From positions 1 through 38,833 of IMG/VR virus record IMGVR_UViG_3300018080_000330: a stretch of DNA of 38,833 nt; one strand, given 5' to 3'. The notes beneath the pieces were generated by a model that was not told where the DNA came from, did not search any database, and was given only the letters and a program-made list of their open reading frames with translations. The position numbers and the translations under genes are program-made. The stretch's first letter is position 1. Every line of letters starts with the position of its first letter. Shown here one piece after another: positions 22,166 to 30,907 of this stretch. This DNA is from a virus.

Positions 22166-25100
22166 CTAGGATATCGTCCCACAAGGAATGTATCTTGTTA
22201 ATGCTCCCGGCAAAGTAACTTTTATAAAATGGGTCGTAGTTAGTGTTTTCCCACCAACTGTTTCTATAGCATTCCCCACCCCTATCGTGGTATTAAACTC
22301 TATCATTTCCTCACTAACATCGGCTTGATCTAAATACAAAACAGGTATAGCACCAGTTGTAGATGATTGGTCTACATGTAACCTACCACTAGGAGATGTT
22401 GCACCCACACCCAAATTACCCTCTAAATAGTTAGGACTAGCAGTCACACTGGAAGTCTGATAAATTCCATAATCTACATTATTACGCTCATCTATGTACA
22501 ATCCATAAACAGAACCACCAGTCGTACCATCAGCATCAATAATGAGCCTTTGTCCATAAATATCACCCGTAACCTCGTTTGCCCCTGCCTGATCGATATA
22601 TACATCGTTACCCATTACATTACCCCAAACCTTTCCCCCATCTAGTTTAAGGTTGGAGTAAAAACCCTTCATGAACCTACTAACATCGCTAGTTCCTACG
22701 TTTCCATCAGTTAAAACAACTTCCTCTCTTGTACCATAGAAATAACTTATGGTTGCGTCTGTATGGTTGTATTCAATGCGGTTATATGAACCGTAAAGCT
22801 CTGATCCTGTGTTTGATGATCCTGCTGTTTTTATGTATGAGCCATAAATACCATAAAAATCCTCTCCTGCGTCTAAACTAACTGTTAAATTTTGGGCATG
22901 TATTTGTCCAATAGGTGAATCAGTACCAACACCCAACATTCCTGTCATAGAAACAACCCCGTCAGTGTTATTAAACAACCACTCAACACCGCCACTGTAA
23001 CCAACATAACCACCGTCCGGTACTTGAAACCCTTGCCCGTAAACATTGCCCCCATTATCAACAGTTACTAAATCCACTCCCGCACTATCTTCAACCTCAA
23101 ATATATTGGTGTTTTGTGTAGAATGACCTTGTACTTTTAATTGAATTTCGTCTGCTGTCCCGTCTATGGTTAAGCCACCAGTCATTGTATCCCCTGCTAC
23201 CTCAACATAATCTAAGTCTAAAGCCCCATCGGGAATACCTGTAAAATTAGCACCATCAAATGTAGGGCTAGAACCAATAACAACGCTTTGATCTATGTAT
23301 GTGTGATCCGAACCATCGCTTGAAACATGGGAGTAAGCAGCGTCCCACTCGGTATTAGTTACAGCGGTAGCAATATCTCCAGTATCTATATTTATATTGG
23401 TTATGGCATAGTTACCCATATCCCAAGCACCCGCCAAAGCTCTAGTACCGTCTGCTAAAAGATATTGGGTATGGTCGTCATCAGCTAAACCTGCCAAAGA
23501 GCCGTGATCTGTAACCGTATTAAAACTAATACCACCATTTATAGGTCTAATATCTTGCCAAGTTGTATTAGTAAAATCCGTATCTCCTTGTCTATAGACA
23601 ATAGCAGTTAGTTTAGGGCTTCTTGATAATCCGGAAGGTGTGGTCGGTAACGAGGCTCCTATAGCCTGTGCCTCATTATCAAAGTATTCTGTCGGATAAA
23701 CCCAATGTATTTTTCCATTTTCATATATAAAAAAGGCTTTTACCCACTTATTTGCGGGTAACGCTGATCTATTTGTACCATCATTATAGTTAGTGGTATC
23801 TATTTCAGCGTTTGTATCACTATCCCAAGCCCCACCTGTCAAATAGTGTCTAACCATGTTAGTTGTACGTGAATAAATTGCAGCAGCTACGGTAGTTTTT
23901 TCAATAACACTTAAATAATAAGAACCTGCGTCCATTACCACGTCAAGATCGTTAGTAACATCGGTATCTTCACTAACGGACAACCCATTAGTAACCCTTA
24001 CTGGAAATACAGCTCTCAACCCACGTCTAGTATTAGCCACCGAAGTCTCTATAAGGCTAGTTGTGCGAATATCTAGGATATCTGCATCTTGAGCGTGTGC
24101 TATTGCAACTAAAATCTCATCACCAGAACTAATTGAGTTAGAAAGTGTGAGAGTTGTCCCACCAGCCCATTTTAGATAAGTTATAGCATTATCAGTAACT
24201 GAGCCGTTTCCTGCCTCTGTTTCAACGAAGGTATTTGTAGCATTGTCGTATATCTCACCAGTTCCCCAACTGACATTCAATCCCCCATCGTCACTGACAG
24301 CCACCGAACTTACAACCCCACGGTTTATAGTGTTATCAAAAACATCGTGAATACTATGTGTTCCATGATCGGGTATATCATCACTGTTTACTTGATTAGC
24401 CCCAAGTCCCCAATCTATGTTGGTATCCTTAATAACATCGGTGGTTGTTAGAGAGCCTATATCTAAAGCCCCTGTAGTTGTTAGGTTTATTGCTCCAAAG
24501 TCAAAAGTTGTTACCCCTGTTATCGTTCCAAAAGTTACTGTGTTAACAGTATCAAAGTCCAATGTCATCGCCTCACCACCGTATTTACCAAATAAGAATT
24601 GTCCTACATCTGGTTTCCACTGCATTATCCCATCCGAAGTAGAACCATCAAAATATAGTTCTATATCTGTGTCCGTACCATCACCCAAAGTAAGTTGGTG
24701 TCCTTGCATAGTAATATCATCGGTAGAGGTTAATTGCTCTGCTTGAATTGTTCCCGTAGTTGATAGGTTTTCATCACCAAAAGAAATTGCCCCGCTATCG
24801 TCAATAATACTTCCAGATGAAAATGTCATTGTATTTCCAGAAGTATCGGTAAATGTGAAGTTATCGCTGCTACCGCTTATGGTTATAGTCGAGGAATTAG
24901 AAGAGCCATCCCACGAATAAAGAGCCAAGTTTGCCGCCACGGTTGGTACAGATGAACTCACACCACTAGCAAAGATACCCTTGTCGGCTGTTAAATCCCC
25001 AGTAGTAGCCAAATCATTAGCCCCCAAGTTAACATCATTACCAAATAAGAAGTAGTTCTCGGTATCTTTCCAAGTAATAATCCCATCGTTTGTTAAAGAG

Positions 25101-25456
25101 TTAAAATTTAAAATTAAATCCTCGGCTACGTTTCTTCCAATTTGAACAGAGGGAGTAGTCATTAAAACTTGGTTAGTAGCAACTAAGGTAAGATAGCCAG
25201 CCCCGCCAGAATAAATAAAAGTATTTCCGTCCCTGAAGTACACACCGTGAGCACCTGAAAAACTAAGGTCGCCGGTCATGGTATCACCAGTAACATTTAC
25301 ATAACGGGGGTCTAAATCAGCATATAAAGATGTGCCGTCAATCAATACCGCACCAGTGGCTGGGTTAACTACGATATTTATGGGAGTTATACCATCTACA
25401 GAAGAAACACCTATGAGTGTGTGATGTCTGTTAGGGTCTATTTTAGCCGTTGCCAT
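22166..25456 (-). CDS. Large tail fibre protein, 1096 aa
   Basis: N-terminal 45 residues (ATAKIDPNRHHTLIGVSS, ITPINIVVNPATGAV) are a likely anchor, duplicated in the 42-aa gene upstream. Long beta-rich shaft with repeated GDLSFSGAHG, LNFNSLTNDGI and IELYFDGSTSDGIMQWK-type motifs. A middle region (about 350-630) has DHGTHSIHDVF and HWVYPTEYF, with short DHGSLAGLADDDHTQYL motif repeats seen in many phage fibres. C-terminal part (790-1096) has LGVGATSPSGRLHVDQSS, a trimeric beta-helix. GGAGGT site overlaps the 42-aa gene. Probable receptor-binding fibre. Confidence 0.82.
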   Translation of the reverse strand: MATAKIDPNRHHTLIGVSSVDGITPINIVVNPATGAVLIDGTSLYADLDPRYVNVTGDTMTGDLSFSGAHGVYFRDGNTFIYSGGAGYLTLVATNQVLMTTPSVQIGRNVAEDLILNFNSLTNDGIITWKDTENYFLFGNDVNLGANDLATTGDLTADKGIFASGVSSSVPTVAANLALYSWDGSSNSSTITISGSSDNFTFTDTSGNTMTFSSGSIIDDSGAISFGDENLSTTGTIQAEQLTSTDDITMQGHQLTLGDGTDTDIELYFDGSTSDGIMQWKPDVGQFLFGKYGGEAMTLDFDTVNTVTFGTITGVTTFDFGAINLTTTGALDIGSLTTTDVIKDTNIDWGLGANQVNSDDIPDHGTHSIHDVFDNTINRGVVSSVAVSDDGGLNVSWGTGEIYDNATNTFVETEAGNGSVTDNAITYLKWAGGTTLTLSNSISSGDEILVAIAHAQDADILDIRTTSLIETSVANTRRGLRAVFPVRVTNGLSVSEDTDVTNDLDVVMDAGSYYLSVIEKTTVAAAIYSRTTNMVRHYLTGGAWDSDTNAEIDTTNYNDGTNRSALPANKWVKAFFIYENGKIHWVYPTEYFDNEAQAIGASLPTTPSGLSRSPKLTAIVYRQGDTDFTNTTWQDIRPINGGISFNTVTDHGSLAGLADDDHTQYLLADGTRALAGAWDMGNYAITNINIDTGDIATAVTNTEWDAAYSHVSSDGSDHTYIDQSVVIGSSPTFDGANFTGIPDGALDLDYVEVAGDTMTGGLTIDGTADEIQLKVQGHSTQNTNIFEVEDSAGVDLVTVDNGGNVYGQGFQVPDGGYVGYSGGVEWLFNNTDGVVSMTGMLGVGTDSPIGQIHAQNLTVSLDAGEDFYGIYGSYIKTAGSSNTGSELYGSYNRIEYNHTDATISYFYGTREEVVLTDGNVGTSDVSRFMKGFYSNLKLDGGKVWGNVMGNDVYIDQAGANEVTGDIYGQRLIIDADGTTGGSVYGLYIDERNNVDYGIYQTSSVTASPNYLEGNLGVGATSPSGRLHVDQSSTTGAIPVLYLDQADVSEEMIEFNTTIGVGNAIETVGGKTLTTTHFIKVTLPGALTRYIPCGTIS

Positions 25457-25457
25457 A

Positions 25458-25586
25458 CTAAGCTACCTCCACTATAACTGCTCCTGTGGCTGGGTTAACT
25501 GATACGTTTATAGGTGTTTCGGAGTCAACACTCGATACACCTAGGATGGTCTTTTTACGATTATCGTCTATTTTAGCTGTTGCCAT
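25458..25586 (-). CDS. Free-standing copy of the fibre N-terminal anchor, 42 aa
   Basis: MATAKIDDNRKKTILGVSSV, then ETPINVSVNPATGAVIVEVA. About 30 of 42 residues match the first 42 of the large fibre that follows. A duplicated anchor without its own shaft. It may cap or chaperone the fibre, or be a remnant of a duplicated fibre gene. Follows module D. Confidence 0.8.
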   Translation of the reverse strand: MATAKIDDNRKKTILGVSSVDSETPINVSVNPATGAVIVEVA

Positions 25587-25648
25587 AGTTAAACAAAAAA
25601 TCCGCCCATAAAGGCGGACTAAATATCCTTCTCAACTCATTTTATCAC
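25587..25648 (-). promoter_or_regulatory. Late promoter-hairpin module D
   Basis: GTGATAAAAT, then AAGGA, then hairpin TCCGCC/GGCGGA (6 bp) and TTTTTT, ATG 25586 nine bases later. The promoter starts in the stop codon of the coiled-coil gene. Confidence 0.78.
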
Positions 25649-25954
25649 TTATTCACCCATAAGGGCATTCATTCGCTGTATTTTGGTGTCAAGGTTTTTC
25701 TCTTTAACCTCTAGTTGCTGTTGTTTTAAGGCGTTGGCTTCTCTTTCCTTTGCTACTAAAGCCTGTTGTTCCTTAAAAACAGCTTCCTTTTTACTTAATT
25801 CCTTCTCTCTCTCTTTAAGCACCGCCAATTCTCGTAGTTTTAAATCAATCACCGCTTGCTTTTCATTAACTATCCTCTCCACCTCTGCTACATAATCATC
25901 AACCATCTTTGTTATCTCGTTGGTTTTTCTTCTTACCTCCTGTAATGCACTCAT
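25649..25954 (-). CDS. Coiled-coil protein, 101 aa
   Basis: Nearly the whole sequence is one long heptad-bearing helix (VDDYVAEVERIVNEKQ...LKEREKELSKKEAV). ATGA overlap with the preceding gene. Could be a fibre chaperone, scaffold or structural rod; not recognised. Confidence 0.65.
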   Translation of the reverse strand: MSALQEVRRKTNEITKMVDDYVAEVERIVNEKQAVIDLKLRELAVLKEREKELSKKEAVFKEQQALVAKEREANALKQQQLEVKEKNLDTKIQRMNALMGE

Positions 25955-26217
25955 AATATTATTTCTACCTCCTTCTCCACATCTTCCCTGTTCAAAAGAG
26001 GGTCTTTTCCTTTAGTATTCAAGACAAAATCTACTAAATGTTTTTTCAGTTTCAACCCTACAGTTCTAGGAACACTTATAACCTCTTGTTCTGGAGAGGG
26101 TATATCGTATTTAACTCCTTCAAAAGTCCAAGAAAAAGGAACAGAAACAGGATTATACAGATGTATAGTATCAGATGAATTTTTATCGGCTAATCGCCTT
26201 AATTCACGTACATTCAC
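25951..26217 (-). CDS. Hypothetical protein, 88 aa (GTG start)
   Basis: VNVRELRRLADKNSSDTIHLYNPVSVPFSW, then GVKYDIPSPEQEVISVPRTVG. GTG at 26217, 12 nt after the stop of the beta-helix gene, no clear ribosome site. Beta-rich core with a helical C-terminus. Unknown. Coupled to the coiled-coil gene. Confidence 0.55.
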   Translation of the reverse strand: MNVRELRRLADKNSSDTIHLYNPVSVPFSWTFEGVKYDIPSPEQEVISVPRTVGLKLKKHLVDFVLNTKGKDPLLNREDVEKEVEIIL

Positions 26218-26229
26218 AATTTAATTATT

Positions 26230-27201
26230 TCACGAGTTATTTACACCAATTCCAATAGCACTAGTAGTCGATGTGTAAGGCTCAAAGAACAGCTTGTTAG
26301 AGGCTGACGCTTCCCAGTCGTCTGCACCGACCATAAGCTGTCTACCCGTCATTAACACCGCACAAGTTTGAGTTTGTGCCGATATGTCAAATACCGCAGC
26401 TATTTTGTCCGCCGCATTAGTCCATTTAGCCATCCAAGTACAATTCCTAAATTCATTTACACCAGAGATACCACCTGTACCAGTAGATTTAACATGCAAT
26501 GCCGCCGTATTATCAGCGTTCATGGTAAAAAAGCAATCCTCAAATAAGTTTTTGCTACTAGAAGAAATAAACTCTAAACTAGCGTTTGATGTAGACCTAG
26601 CAATAGTGTCATCTCCTATAGTACAGTGTTTAAAAGTGTTGTTAACAGCCCCCGTCATGGCAATGTGTCTAGCTGTAGCGTCATCACCAGCTGTGGTGTG
26701 ACCAATACCGAAAAAGTGTACGTTCTCAAAAAAATTGTTATTTCCGGTTAAACTAACCAAAACATCATTACTAGCCTGAAGAGTAGATAATTGTATGTTT
26801 TTAAATATGCAACCCTTACCAGATATTGTTATACAGGGGTCAATAGAGTCTGTAGTCCAAATAACTCTTGATCTTGGAGACATAAATGTTGGGGCTGTGT
26901 TACCTATTAAATGGCAATAGCTCTTATCCCATGTAATAGTTGCCGCCTCGGATGTGCCACCTGTACCACCCGGAACCATAATAACTACATCGTGGTTGTG
27001 TGTAATCAAGCTATCCTCTGCCGCAGTTATAGAGGCAAAGGCATCTGTAGGTCTTGTACCCCCGTTAGTGGTGTCACTCCCGTTTGTAGGGTCAACATAA
27101 AAAGTTTTACCCACATAAGGTATACCTAAAATACCAGCTACGTGATCGGGAATTATAGCCCTGTTATCATCACGTCTCTGTGCTCCTGTTATTAAACCCA
27201 T
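26230..27201 (-). CDS. Right-handed beta-helix structural protein, 323 aa
   Basis: A short N-terminal anchor (RRDDNRAIIPDHVAGILGI) precedes a parallel beta-helix with the FYVDPTNGSDTTNGGTRPTDAFASI entry motif of DUF1565/pectate-lyase-like folds, and many stacked NNFFENVHF, NTFKHCTIG, NLFEDCFF coils. AAGGAG site before ATG. Same fold class as the 340-aa protein upstream, so two such proteins lie between capsid and fibre genes. Probably displayed on the virion to bind glycans. Confidence 0.78.
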   Translation of the reverse strand: MGLITGAQRRDDNRAIIPDHVAGILGIPYVGKTFYVDPTNGSDTTNGGTRPTDAFASITAAEDSLITHNHDVVIMVPGGTGGTSEAATITWDKSYCHLIGNTAPTFMSPRSRVIWTTDSIDPCITISGKGCIFKNIQLSTLQASNDVLVSLTGNNNFFENVHFFGIGHTTAGDDATARHIAMTGAVNNTFKHCTIGDDTIARSTSNASLEFISSSSKNLFEDCFFTMNADNTAALHVKSTGTGGISGVNEFRNCTWMAKWTNAADKIAAVFDISAQTQTCAVLMTGRQLMVGADDWEASASNKLFFEPYTSTTSAIGIGVNNS

Positions 27202-27205
27202 ATTG

Positions 27206-27430
27206 TTACTCCTTTTTCTTTATTCTAATATTTTCTATAGAACCAAAACAATCAAATACTTCTTTTGTATCTTGTATAAAGGTTAAAAGCCTTTCATTTT
27301 GAGGAATTGTTAAAGATACAGGATTGGTTGTTTTTATAGAGGCAACACCATCCGTATTAAACTCTATCTCTGCAGCAATCTCTATACCACCAACATTAAA
27401 TTTAAAGTCATGTGTATATTTTGTATCCAT
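27206..27430 (-). CDS. Small beta-rich protein, 74 aa
   Basis: MDTKYTHDFKFNVGGIEIAA, then EIEFNTDGVASIKTTNPVSL, predicted all-beta. No Shine-Dalgarno: predicted leaderless from TGATATATT. Between the two beta-helix genes, so likely structural. Confidence 0.6.
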   Translation of the reverse strand: MDTKYTHDFKFNVGGIEIAAEIEFNTDGVASIKTTNPVSLTIPQNERLLTFIQDTKEVFDCFGSIENIRIKKKE

Positions 27431-27436
27431 AAACTA

Positions 27437-27445
27437 AATATATCA
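27437..27445 (-). promoter_or_regulatory. Extended -10 promoter, leaderless start
   Basis: TGATATATT, 6 nt (TAGTTT), then ATG 27430. Compare TGGTATAAT-TTAGTT-ATG at 31915, whose spacer is nearly the same. Confidence 0.6.
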
Positions 27446-27487
27446 TAGCATAAGTTTAATCTTAAAAACAAACCAGACTTAAACACC

Positions 27488-27511
27488 AATAGCCCCATCT
27501 AAGGGGCTATT
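27488..27511 (-). terminator. Hairpin after the 340-aa beta-helix gene
   Basis: AATAGCCCC-ttagat-GGGGCTATT, a perfect 9-bp stem with a 6-nt loop, 20 nt after the stop at 27531. Downstream GGTGTTTAAG is only weakly U-rich. Ends the preceding transcript or insulates the next promoter. Confidence 0.65.
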
Positions 27512-27530
27512 AGTACGTAAATCAAGAACT

Positions 27531-28553
27531 CTAAGCAATACTTATTTCTGCAGTTTCGCTTGCCGCTCCAGATTGACCATAGTTACCTGCAACGTGCATA
27601 GTAGTAGGGATTTTAGCTCCTGTACCTGCCGCTTTGAAAGTAATAGTAGCACCTGTAGTACCAGTCAAACAACCAAAGTAGTTGTTAACTAACATTCCTG
27701 TACAACCAGTTGCATCAATATATCTAGCATTTGAAGCTGAACCTATAGCTGGAAGCTGATGGAAAATATTGTGTGCAATGGTTACTCCATCGATACCTGA
27801 TCCACCCGCAAGATAGAGGTTACAATCGGTTGACGCTGCTGGTCCTGAAAACTCGTTGCCAATAATCCTAACATCTTGAGGTCTAGTATTAGTGGTTCCG
27901 GGTAGGACAATGTCCCCAACGTTTCTATAGAAAGTATTACCTTCTATTCTAACCTGCCATGCGTTACCTGCTGAAGGCCAGTTAATAGCCCCACCAGTTG
28001 CAGCGTTAGTTGCTGTTGTACCTTTACAGTTTTTGAAGTGACAACCACCGATGGTTGTACCAAAAGCTGCTTTTGTTGAGTAGTCATCGTCTAACAATAT
28101 ACCCCCTCCAGTATTTCCTGCTCCATTAAAACCCAAGTTTGCAATTAAACAACCCGGTGCTCTAATTCTCAAAATGTGTTGGGTAGTGACAGAACCATCT
28201 TTAAGCTGTGGTAAACCCCCTTGTGTCATCCCTCTGCTAACACCGATCAACGAAAGGCTAGACTTTGCGTAAGGAATAGTTAAATTCTCTTCATAACTAA
28301 CTGGGTCACCTGTGTAGTCGGTGTGGGTTCTACCTGCTATATAGATAACATCACCCGCACCAGATGAGTCAATAGCGTCTTGAATTGTCGAATAAGCATC
28401 TTCCCAAGTTGTACCTGTTCCACCAGAGCTTTTATCACCATCTACGAACCAAACATCACCGCTTTCTACTGGTGTTAATGGAGATATAATATTTTCTGGA
28501 TATACTTTGTGTCCATACATAAACGCTGGTATATAATCTTTTACATTTGCCAT
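27531..28553 (-). CDS. Right-handed beta-helix structural protein, 340 aa
   Basis: MANVKDYIPAFMYGHKVYP anchor, then WFVDGDKSSGGTGTTWEDAYSTIQ, the DUF1565-like entry motif, then repeated NLGFNGAGNTGGGI, IGGCHFKNCKGT, IEGNTFYRNVG, IIGNEFSG, IAHNIFHQL coils. AGGTGAAAAATT ribosome site. It follows the capsid genes directly. Likely a capsid- or neck-attached adhesin. Closest relative in the window is the 323-aa protein. Confidence 0.8.
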   Translation of the reverse strand: MANVKDYIPAFMYGHKVYPENIISPLTPVESGDVWFVDGDKSSGGTGTTWEDAYSTIQDAIDSSGAGDVIYIAGRTHTDYTGDPVSYEENLTIPYAKSSLSLIGVSRGMTQGGLPQLKDGSVTTQHILRIRAPGCLIANLGFNGAGNTGGGILLDDDYSTKAAFGTTIGGCHFKNCKGTTATNAATGGAINWPSAGNAWQVRIEGNTFYRNVGDIVLPGTTNTRPQDVRIIGNEFSGPAASTDCNLYLAGGSGIDGVTIAHNIFHQLPAIGSASNARYIDATGCTGMLVNNYFGCLTGTTGATITFKAAGTGAKIPTTMHVAGNYGQSGAASETAEISIA

Positions 28554-28597
28554 AATTTTTCACCTACTTTCATATAAAAATATGTACTACTAACTAA

Positions 28598-28756
28598 TTA
28601 CAATAACTTACTTAATTCTGCATAACCGTAGGCTGACTCATAAGCCTCGTGTAAATCTGGTCTGTTTTTTAATTCTTCAAGAGGAACTCCTCTAAACTCT
28701 ACTTCTTCTCTAGGTTTTTCTTTTAGGACTTCTTCTGAAACTTTTTTCTTTGACAT
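28598..28756 (-). CDS. Small structural-region protein, 52 aa
   Basis: ATG at 28756 is chosen because AGGTG lies 9 nt upstream. An in-frame extension to 28873 passes through a strong hairpin and looks like an untranslated leader. Sequence MSKKKVSEEVLKEKPREEVEF, then LEELKNRPDLHEAYESAYGYAEL. Charged and helical; unknown. Confidence 0.65.
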   Translation of the reverse strand: MSKKKVSEEVLKEKPREEVEFRGVPLEELKNRPDLHEAYESAYGYAELSKLL

Positions 28757-28778
28757 AAATTTCACCTGCTTTCTATAT

Positions 28779-28816
28779 AAAAAAGCCCCACCGCAAGTGA
28801 GGCTTTTTACACTTGC
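28779..28816 (-). terminator. Attenuator-like leader: terminator and competing hairpin
   Basis: Terminator AAAGCCTCAC-ttgc-GGTGGGGCTTT with TTTTTT (10 bp). Its left arm overlaps CACTTGC, which forms a perfect 7-bp alternative stem with GCAAGTG (28816-28810 with 28799-28793). The two folds exclude each other. It lies between the 250-aa gene and the 52-aa gene. Confidence 0.7.
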
Positions 28817-28905
28817 TACCCTTTTTACTTTCTCCCACCTGAATAGTCCTTTTCGGGGACATTTTCTCGTCATCGGCGGTAGCTAAATTATTAAATTGTT
28901 AAAAC

Positions 28906-29658
28906 TTAATCTATCGTTAAATAGATAGAGTTAAATTCAGTTGCTGTACCGGTTGCCATCATCTGACCAACTTCAAACTCTGCGTCAACGTCTGAATAGA
29001 CACCAACTGCACCGTTTACTTGATCTGAAATAGTAGCTTTATATCCTACTGTTACCCCAGAAGTGTCAGATAAAACAGCTGCCATACCTCTGGTCTTTAA
29101 CCAACCATAGTTAGCAACAGAAACATCCCAGTCTTGCACTGCTACTCCTGCCGCTCTTTCAGCTATAAGTTGAGAAATAGCCACATTATTCCAAGGGTTT
29201 CTAACTAACTCCACTTCCGAGGAAGTCGTAGCAGCTGTTTTAAGACCTCTTTCAAGGTAAACATTTACTGCCTCGCTACCTGCCACAGAAGTATCGTGTC
29301 GTGCTATTTTGTAGAACTCACCTTCTGGACTGTTGTCGTTAAATATCAACCAACCCTCATTGTACTCGTTAGCGTCTACTGCTGTAGCACCTACAGTTGG
29401 AGCTACTACCTTATCTCCAGCCGAAGCTGCTGCACTTAATGCAACGTTTTGGTGGTTATCTTCTCTACTTAAAGAAACATATAGCTTTCCTGCAACTACA
29501 TCAGTACCACTTGAAATAACTCTAGTATACCTGTATAGGTCTCCGTTTTCAGCGATACCCAACGCACCCAATGCGTGCATTTGAGTATCTTCTTCAACGT
29601 AAATGTCTTGTGAGCCAATGTGAACTGACCCTGTTAATCTATGTGATTTACTTGCCAT
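28906..29658 (-). CDS. Probable capsid decoration / head-associated protein, 250 aa
   Basis: Directly downstream of the major capsid gene with a perfect AGGAGGTGA site. Beta-rich: HRLTGSVHIGSQDIYVEE, VAGKLYVSLSREDNHQNV, VYLERGLKTAATTSSEVELV, and a C-terminal NYGWLKTRGMAAVLSD...VGQMMATGTATEFNSIYL, which resembles head-decoration beta-tulip proteins of uncultured phages. Family not certain; position strongly suggests a head component. Confidence 0.6.
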   Translation of the reverse strand: MASKSHRLTGSVHIGSQDIYVEEDTQMHALGALGIAENGDLYRYTRVISSGTDVVAGKLYVSLSREDNHQNVALSAAASAGDKVVAPTVGATAVDANEYNEGWLIFNDNSPEGEFYKIARHDTSVAGSEAVNVYLERGLKTAATTSSEVELVRNPWNNVAISQLIAERAAGVAVQDWDVSVANYGWLKTRGMAAVLSDTSGVTVGYKATISDQVNGAVGVYSDVDAEFEVGQMMATGTATEFNSIYLTID

Positions 29659-29668
29659 ATTTCACCTC

Positions 29669-30790
29669 CTAAACTCCGGTCACACCAGTCAACTTACCCT
29701 GTCTTCTGGGTTGTTTACCGATGGTCTGACCAATTACATAAAAGCGACCGATCATTCCTGCTTGGTTAGGCATCATCTGTTGTTTCTGAAAGAACCAACC
29801 AGCGTCTGAAGGAACAGATTGTTCTGCCCCAACACCCTCAGTTGCTCTATTCGTAGCTAAAGAAACTTTCTCTAACTGCCCACGATACTTTGCTGGAACT
29901 GACGTACTACCTCTCCATTCTAAATATCTTTCATTCAATGCGTACCACGCACCAGACGTTGCGGCGTCGTCTGCAATAACAGAAATACCTCTATAGGACA
30001 ACGCTGTAAAACCAGCTGCCCCCTTTAAATCAACTCTACTACGAGATAAAGAGTTACCTCTTAAACTTAATGCCGGAAACCCAACACTTGCATATTCAGC
30101 CCTAACGTTAGGTTGCAATAACCTTTCATACAAATCCCAAACAGTTTTGGTTGTAAGATGCAACGTTGGGTATTCTGAAGCAATACCTGCTGCTGAAATA
30201 GCTGACTCTAACGTAGCTAGTTTAGCTAAGGTTAAAGTCCCACCCGAAGCAGTAACAGTACCATTCAATACTGAATAGGTTGTTCTTGACTGACCACCTA
30301 TTGTACCTGCAGTAGTTCCATCATCAACATGAGACTCCAAACCTAAAGGTTTGTTTGTTGCAGAAGTACCATCATAAACAGCTTCTCCTAAACTTTGTAC
30401 TGCTTCCATTACCGCCTCTTCTAATTTGTAGAGGTCTAAATCAACGGACTGTTCTGGTCCATCGTTTGCAAAAGACTCGAGCATCACTGAAACAACTGGC
30501 TGTGCAAATGCAGTTCTTGCATATGATAATTCGATCAATGTATCTGAAGCAGCTGAGGATAAAGTTTCTAATCCTGCGAAAAACTCACCCAAACCAGAAT
30601 CGACAACTTTAATAGGAATATCTGCGGTTTTACCTCTAAAAGGTTTACCCATACCCATTAACCTAGAAGCATATGTTCTACTTTCTAAAACGTTGTCTAC
30701 AACTTTTCTGTATAGATTACGCTCCGTAGTAGCTCTAACTCTAGCTCCGGGACTAATGCCGTCTGGCGTTATACTTGGTGTACCTGCCAT
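29669..30790 (-). CDS. Major capsid protein (HK97-fold type), 373 aa
   Basis: N-terminal region LYRKVVDNVLESRTYASRLM, then IPIKVVDSGLGEFFAGLE, and the middle NKPLGLESHVDDGTTAGTIGG, a motif common in HK97-fold capsid proteins. A-domain-like TLHLTTKTVWDLYERLLQP and C-terminal YRGISVIADDAA...ALNERYLEW. Size 373 is usual for phages without a fused protease. It follows the scaffold gene, as in scaffold-dependent assembly. AGAAAGGA site. Preceded by module F. Confidence 0.85.
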   Translation of the reverse strand: MAGTPSITPDGISPGARVRATTERNLYRKVVDNVLESRTYASRLMGMGKPFRGKTADIPIKVVDSGLGEFFAGLETLSSAASDTLIELSYARTAFAQPVVSVMLESFANDGPEQSVDLDLYKLEEAVMEAVQSLGEAVYDGTSATNKPLGLESHVDDGTTAGTIGGQSRTTYSVLNGTVTASGGTLTLAKLATLESAISAAGIASEYPTLHLTTKTVWDLYERLLQPNVRAEYASVGFPALSLRGNSLSRSRVDLKGAAGFTALSYRGISVIADDAATSGAWYALNERYLEWRGSTSVPAKYRGQLEKVSLATNRATEGVGAEQSVPSDAGWFFQKQQMMPNQAGMIGRFYVIGQTIGKQPRRQGKLTGVTGV

Positions 30791-30839
30791 AGTTTTTTCC
30801 TTTCTAAAAACTTAATTAAATAATAGTTAAGATAGACAA

Positions 30840-30892
30840 AAAAAACCCCGCCGTTAAGCGAGGTTAAATACCTATCCCTTATATATAAGCAT
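30840..30892 (-). promoter_or_regulatory. Late promoter-hairpin module F (major capsid gene)
   Basis: TGCTTATAT (extended -10 variant), GGATAGG block, hairpin ACCTCGC/GCGGGGT and TTTTTTTT. Here, unlike the others, a separate 40-nt leader with its own AAGGA site follows before ATG 30790. Confidence 0.65.
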
Positions 30893-30907
30893 AAAATGGG
30901 TAAAATT

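Noticed and set aside
28757-28873. Longer N-terminus for the 52-aa protein
   Set aside because: The in-frame extension runs through a strong terminator hairpin, lacks a good start, and the internal ATG has AGGTG at the right distance.
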